Shown here one piece after another: positions 59,223-64,000 of a stretch of 64,000 bases of DNA. Position 1 is the stretch's first letter, and each line of letters starts with the position of its first letter. A program made the translations under genes and the position numbers. The stretch is from assembly GCA_015680685.1 (NCBI GenBank), contig MNCI01006929.1, positions 542,377 through 606,376 on the forward strand, written 5' to 3'. Source of the stretch: Gnetum montanum (Eukaryota > Streptophyta > Gnetopsida > Gnetales > Gnetaceae). A model generated the notes under the pieces. That model was not told the DNA's origin, made no database searches, and was given only the letters and a program-made list of their open reading frames with translations.

Positions 59223-59669
59223 ATGGCATGTGTGCACACGGTAAATAGCAAGGTTATACATGTTGCTTTATCATTAACGTCCAAAGCAGACCAAACGTTT
59301 TATTTTCCCTATCCCTTTTTCGATAAGATACTGCTAGCGTTGATTTTGGTGATTGCAGGTTTGCCGAGAAGAGGAAGCGTCAGAAGCTACGACGGTATCC
59401 CAAGAGTGGCAGGCTCAAATCGAATAAATTCCTCAGAGGCTAAAGAAAAAGGGGTTCTTTTCGAGGGAAAGAAAGAAAAGGGCAAGGTTCCCAAGAATTC
59501 TCTCATTTTGGTGGCTGATCCATCATTGGAGGCGCCGCTGAAAGGAGTCTGGTGGGAGCTCCAAAAAGATTCATCATCCAGGAGGTACAGATTTGTTAGA
59601 GGTGTGCTTCATAGAAGCACTGAGAGACAAGCTTGTACAACCAGCTTTTGTTCAGTCAACCAAATCTAG
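59223..59669 (+). CDS. Hypothetical ORF or exon pair, 148 codons
   Basis: Open from ATG 59223 to 59669. A plausible intron lies inside: donor CACACG|GTAAAT at 59240/59241 and acceptor TGATTGCAG at about 59359. Splicing would change the downstream reading. The unspliced frame gives a Lys/Glu-rich product with PKNSLILVADPSLEAPLKGV and WWELQKDSSSRRYRFVRG. No known domain recognised, so coding status is uncertain, but this is the best host-gene candidate in the window. Confidence 0.25.
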   Translation: MACVHTVNSKVIHVALSLTSKADQTFYFPYPFFDKILLALILVIAGLPRRGSVRSYDGIPRVAGSNRINSSEAKEKGVLFEGKKEKGKVPKNSLILVADPSLEAPLKGVWWELQKDSSSRRYRFVRGVLHRSTERQACTTSFCSVNQI

Positions 59670-61140
59670 TGCCCAATATTGAGCTAAGTCTTGTTAAGAC
59701 CTTAATTTATTATTTTCGTAAATGAGCATGTTAATCTCTCTTGCATCTCTGTTGCATGTCAATGTTTTAACCAGGATCTCATTGATATTAGGAGTTTGTT
59801 ATGAGCTTTGGATTACTTTAAAACCTTATTTTCAGAAATTGTTAGAGCCATTCAGTTTAACTTCCATTTTTTTAAAAAGGTTTCCATTTTTTTAAAAAGG
59901 TTGTTTGTCCAGACAGTGATCTTGTTTAAAATTTCTTCATTACATAATTTAAAGTATCATCATCCTTAAATTTTACCTATTAAACACCACATTGTCCTTG
60001 CCAGCTGAGATTATTCCTGGGTTTTTGTACCCATAAAAGAGGTGTCCTAGGCAATGGTTTCTTAAAACTAGTTTTTGCCGGGTTGTTGCTATGTGACCAA
60101 AATTTATATAACGCCCACCACCATGGAATAATTATAAGGCTGACATTGCATTTCTACCCAAGTTGGCTTTAGAAATCCTGAATACATTAACCCACAATCT
60201 CCTTCCAAATGAATCTTTTGAAATTGAACTTGTCCAATATCAGAAATCCTGCAGAAACTTCAGCTCATTCCATAATGTCTAATATATATTAATATCTGAT
60301 TGAACATATCTGAATACAGATAGAATTTGATATTAATTGAACATATCTGAATACAGATAGAATTTGCAAGCCCTTGTTGTAGTATGGAGCAGCCACAAGC
60401 AATTAAGGAGAGTGCCCAAGTCTATGAATGGTGGCATTAATGAATACTAAGTTAACTAACAACAGTACATTTCTCTTTAGCCACTACGTTGCTTAGCAAC
60501 TCTGAAATACTGCATGCTCCCACCACCATGGAACAATTATAACACTGACTTTACATTTCTACCCAAGCTGGCTTCAGAAATCTCGGATACCTACTCGATT
60601 CAAATGAAACACTTTGATTAATCTTTCGTTCACTGCTTAGAAAGAGATTGATAGATAAGATATAGGTTTAATTTCTCACACAAGGGAGTTAAATTTGCAA
60701 TAGCTTAAAATAACTAACTCCACAAATTTTGGTGGTGAAGACATTTTATATGTTGATGACTAGATTGGTTTAAATGAAACTAACTTATTAAAAACAGCAA
60801 ATAAATTTTAGAAGTCTCCTCTCATAATCATTATTATTCTAGCTTTATCCTAATAAAATGGATAGGCTCTAGGAGTGCTTTTTCACCATTTGCTTCTATG
60901 GAGAGCTTGATCTTTGTTTATTTGTACCATTTTGGAATCATCTTAGATCTTGTAATCATCTCTTCAACTTTAATATTCCCTTTGCAAGTAACTTGAGACC
61001 ATTTAAAAGCCATGAATGTATTAAATTCTAAAGTTTGAAATTGTTATTTTTATTATTTAATATATATTTTAAGGTATAAATTAGCTTAGAAAAACTTTCA
61101 TGGTTTATTAAACTCATATCTAAACTATTTAATAATATAT
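59670..61140. other. Low-repeat island, right part
   Basis: AT-rich and non-coding as far as I can see. It has local duplications: a 20-base unit repeated in tandem at 59861-59900, a roughly 37-base tandem duplication at about 60297-60368, and a diverged 70-base direct repeat (60118-60187 and 60521-60590). Confidence 0.5.
60297..60368. repeat. Tandem duplication of about 37 bases
   Basis: Two adjacent copies containing TTGAACATATCTGAATACAG and AGATAGAATTTG, nearly identical, hence recent or an assembly artefact. Confidence 0.8.
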
Positions 61141-62021
61141 TGATGAAAGGTGTTTTGTTGGCCGTGACATCAAGTATGCAACGTCGATGCCTGGCTCCAA
61201 TGTCGAGTGTCTAATGTGGGGGCATATATCCTAGCCTATAAATATAGTACATGGGTTCTAGTTTTTTGGCATAAAGTAGTTTTCAATTTAGTTTTCAAGA
61301 AAAGTAGCAAAGCTCTTTCTGTTTCTTTTCCTCAAAGTTAAAATATTTTCTAAGTGCCTATAGAAGGAGTCTAAAGTGTGTGTATGCTTCTTTGTTCGAG
61401 CACTGATGTACCTAAGCATAGCAGTGTGATGAGAATAAAATGAACTCTTTTGACAATCCTTGCAGCACTGAGAATAACTTAATATTTTCTTTATTGCAAT
61501 TTTCTTTATTGTTCTTTACCTTAATGTATTTGAATTAAGCAATTTATTTCCAGTTGATTAATGAACATGAGCACAACCACTTCAAGCATTCATATAGTAC
61601 TTGGTAACTCAAAAATGCTTAACATTTGGTAACCCAACAATGCCATATGTGTTCAAGAAAGTGGGACAGTTACTTGTGTTAGGCTAGATAGACAATAATG
61701 AATTAGATTTTAAATTACTCTACTCTTTATTCTTATTGTAGGAAATTACATCCATAAAATATAAAATGAAAAAAATTCATATATCTCAATTACAGTTAGA
61801 CCATACCCTTGAACCTCACAAGTGTAGTTGGAAAGAGAACGNGACCATACCCTTGAACCTCACAAGTGTAGTTGGAAAGAGAACGAACATACTCAATGTC
61901 ATTTCACTTCCTAAAGAAACTAGTGTACAAGATAACTATAGGTCCACAGAATTTGACCAGATCATGCATAATGCCTTAGTGATTCGTATGGTTGGGCATA
62001 GGGGTACCTTGTCGCTCATCA
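61141..62021 (+). repeat. R9 LTR
   Basis: 881 bases, TGATGAA...CTCATCA. The TATA box CCTATAAATATAG lies at about 61236-61246. Its U3 has neither a GATATC array nor the GGCCCTATTGAC type; instead there are GTGACATCAAG and GTCGATG words. The R/U5 end has the shared family terminus. An N at 61842 is flanked by a 43-base duplication. Confidence 0.75.
61842..61842. other. Single N flanked by a 43-base direct duplication
   Basis: The sequence at 61799-61841 recurs at 61843-61885. Same pattern as the other single-N sites. Confidence 0.85.
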
Positions 62022-62022
62022 T

Positions 62023-62040
62023 TGGCATCATTGCTGGGGA
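62023..62040 (+). other. R9 primer-binding site (tRNA-Asp)
   Basis: TGGCATCATTGCTGGGGA, one base after the LTR, matches the tRNA-Asp site apart from C-to-T and G-to-A changes. Confidence 0.75.
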
Positions 62041-62182
62041 CCTATTTGTTATTTTGTGCAGTATCTAGGACCCAATGAAAAGTATTTAAATTGTTGGGCT
62101 GAACCTAATAGTCATATCTTATTTCACAATTACTATAACAAATTTTCATAGCACACTGTCATTTTTTATTTGCTAATTAAAA

Positions 62183-62315
62183 ATGTCTTCTACTCACAGG
62201 AGCAATTTTCTACCCTAGGCTGATAGAGTTAAGCCAACAAAGCCTCAATAGTATCGAATTATATATACTCATCCTGATGAGTATGTGCCAAACTTTACCT
62301 TCATCCTATACCAAG
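62183..62315 (+). pseudogene. R9 gag, N-terminal fragment
   Basis: MSSTHRSNFLP, stops at Gln-like positions, then YTHPDEYVPNFTFILYQ, the same N-terminal block as R5 and R7 gag. It is cut at 62315 by the minus-strand LTR of R10. Confidence 0.65.
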
Positions 62316-62760
62316 TGATGAGCGGCAAGGTACCCCCTATGCTCAACCATACGAATATGAGCGTGTACGTGCAATCCAGTCGAACTCCATGAACAGATTG
62401 GTTATGGCACCTAGATAGTTAAACATTGATCATAGTTCACTATCTTTCCACCTAGACTAGTATTTACTTTGTCATTTATGGTTTAGTCCAAAGTGAGGTG
62501 TATGATGTGATTCTTAACTAGGCTACTCCTAGAGACAATGGGAAACAATCTTGATTAAGCTAATAGGCAACATAAAGTAAAATCTAATTTAACCTAAGTG
62601 TGATGAGCATTCATCCTTAATCATCCGTATGCATCTTAGACCTCATGTACTACTTCTGGAAATTCCAAGCGCACATTACTTGAGCACTACTAATACGCTA
62701 CTAGGTTACCAAGTAGTTATACTTAAATATTTGTGATTAACTCGTACTCATTCCACATTA
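62316..62760 (-). repeat. R10 LTR fragment
   Basis: Starts TGATGAG and carries the family terminus, the ATCCAGTCGAACTCC stretch and the ACCTCATG/CTAGGTTACCAAG motifs of the other LTRs. It ends near the CATTCCACATTA stretch without U3. It is probably the 3' LTR of R10, joined by deletion to the start of ORF2. Confidence 0.65.
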
Positions 62761-62770
62761 GAAAAATTAC

Positions 62771-62850
62771 ATAAGCACAACCCCTTTTGATCACATCCTC
62801 CTTGGTGACGACAGTCCTGCTTCTAGTCTACTTTTCCCACTACAATCACA
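62771..62850 (-). pseudogene. R10 ORF2 start fragment
   Basis: On the minus strand, TGTGATTGTAG is followed by TGGGAAAAGTAGACTAG, aligning with the intron acceptor and first codons of ORF2 in R3, R5 and R6, but with the ATG lost. Only a few dozen codons remain. Confidence 0.45.
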
Positions 62851-64000
62851 AAAAAACCAAGGATTAGTATAAATAGTACATAAATAATGGTTGAGTACCT
62901 TGTCTCATCAGTGATTTTATCTAGCCAAGTTGTGATTGTGATAGATTGATTGCTTGATATTATTAGTGGAAGGACTAATCAATGGGTTAAATAAGAGAAC
63001 CAATCCATATAATTCAGAAAGAGCTTGACACAAGGAGTAGTGGAAATAGGTTATTCACAACAATAAAAAGGAATTCATTATAAATAGTTGTGAAGGTGCT
63101 TACAATTTGGATGACATGGATGGGGTAAATAAAAAGAAATTGATTGTAACAATGTCTAAGTGTAAAGAACTTAACTTAACCAAACCAAATGGTATGCAAG
63201 TGGGTTCTCCCCAAAGTAGGCATAGGCCTTTTATGCCCTTGCATAAATTCAAACCAAGGAGTCCATGAGTTCCATTGATGATTAATGATTACAAAAATTT
63301 AAGTGAAAAAACCCAAAAGTAACTAATTGAGAAACCTGACACATCAAACTAGACAACGAATCAAAATAAGAAACCCGCAATCAGGTGAGATATGGAAATC
63401 ATAGATGGATGATAGAGAAAGTGAAATGGAGTTCCCAATTATGGTCACATACAGCCTCTTGTGAAGTGTGTGATTAATTGACTTGGTAGGATCCTTCCTT
63501 AGTCCAAATCAAAACCAACCACTTTCAGTGACTTCGCATTGATATTCTAAGGCAAGTCTATCCCCTGAAACACAAGAATGCTCCCAAAAAATAGCCATCG
63601 TTCCAAATTGGAGTGAAGATTAGGAAGTGAGAAAGGGCCTTAGTTAGAGGAGACAAGGCAAGTCTCATAACTAGTGCTTGTAGCCCTTTCATTTGTTCTA
63701 AAGGTTGTGCTTTGAATTCCCATGTTGTTGTTTTTTTTCTTGAATGGGAACCAAACCATGTAAAGGCCCATGTATTTTTTTTGCATTTATTTTGTCCAAG
63801 GGGTGTGCTTTGAATCCTCATCTCTCTCTCTCTCTCTCTCTTTTTGTGATGAGGACCACACCATGCAAGGACTTATTTGACTTCCTATTATGAAATGACG
63901 CAAAATGGTGAGAAGCTTATGAGAACATTCCTACACACAAGAAAATAGAAAAGCACAAAGAATACCGCATTCCTTTGAAGCCATACCCTGTCCAAACCTT
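62851..64000 (-). repeat. R10 leader remnant and family spacer
   Basis: 62860-63000 resembles the R5 leader intron (35380-35520). 63110-64000 matches the R5 spacer from 36100 onward, including CCAAACCAA, GCAAGTGGGTTCTCCCC and the CCTTAGTTAGAGGAGAC stretch. No promoter-like array is seen between them. The element continues beyond the window. Confidence 0.6.
63822..63843. repeat. (CT)n microsatellite
   Basis: About 22 bases of CT/TC dinucleotides within the R10 spacer; not seen at this position in R5 or R7. Confidence 0.9.

Noticed and set aside
61766-62068. 100-codon ORF near 61.8 kb as a gene
   Set aside because: It lies inside the R9 LTR and is lengthened by the duplicated sequence around the N at 61842.

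Overview
This window is plant nuclear DNA made almost entirely of old, broken LTR retrotransposons of the Ty3/gypsy superfamily. The evidence is plant-type gag, protease, RT, RNase H and integrase remnants in both orientations, LTRs bounded by TGATGAG...CTCATCA, and primer-binding sites that match the 3' end of tRNA-Asp, as in the Athila/Tat clade. The density of old nested copies and the near absence of host genes suggest a very large seed-plant genome, perhaps a gymnosperm (inference). No intact host gene is certain.

Layout (R1-R10 are my labels). R1 is a minus-strand 5' LTR at 2399-3267, joined to a tRNA-Asp-like sequence. R2 (about 5950-9125, +) is a decayed Tat-like pol with RT, RNase H, a second RNase H and integrase in that order. 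R3 (about 10140-14530, -) is a piece of an Athila-like element: pol end, spacer, internal promoter, intron and ORF2. R4 (about 18720-22942, -) is a decayed pol in which a second RNase H lies before the RT. R5 (22943 to about 51270, -) is one Athila-like element of about 12.7 kb net with gag, pol, spacer, internal promoter, ORF2 and LTRs. It is split by two later insertions: R6 (24751-33185, +), a pol-less gag+ORF2 element, inside ORF2, and R7 (37648-44816, -), which has lost pol and ORF2, just beyond the integrase gene. R8 (51846-56690, +) is a pol-less relative of R6. A GC-richer, low-repeat island follows (56691-61140) with a few unrecognised ORFs. R9 (61141-62315, +) is an LTR plus gag start, broken by R10 (62316-64000, -).

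How the parts fit together. The Athila-like copies share one LTR 3' body and one general plan, but the LTR promoter part (U3) comes in different versions. One carries GATATC palindromes phased at 14 bp; another carries inverted copies of a TTGAC / TGTCAATAGGGCCT-type motif. In the two copies where both can be compared (R5 and R6), an array of the same type recurs inside the element. There it lies upstream of a second TATA box, a short leader with a likely intron, and the start codon of ORF2, a non-pol protein with a long coiled coil in the position used by env-like ORFs. A third copy (R3) has the same internal arrangement. This internal promoter-intron-ORF2 cassette, matched in motif type to the element's own LTR, is the most interesting observation.

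Limits: everything is read by eye. Boundaries of decayed coding regions are approximate, and stretches reported as holding nothing may contain repeats recognisable only by database search. Several single-N positions look like unmerged assembly joins.
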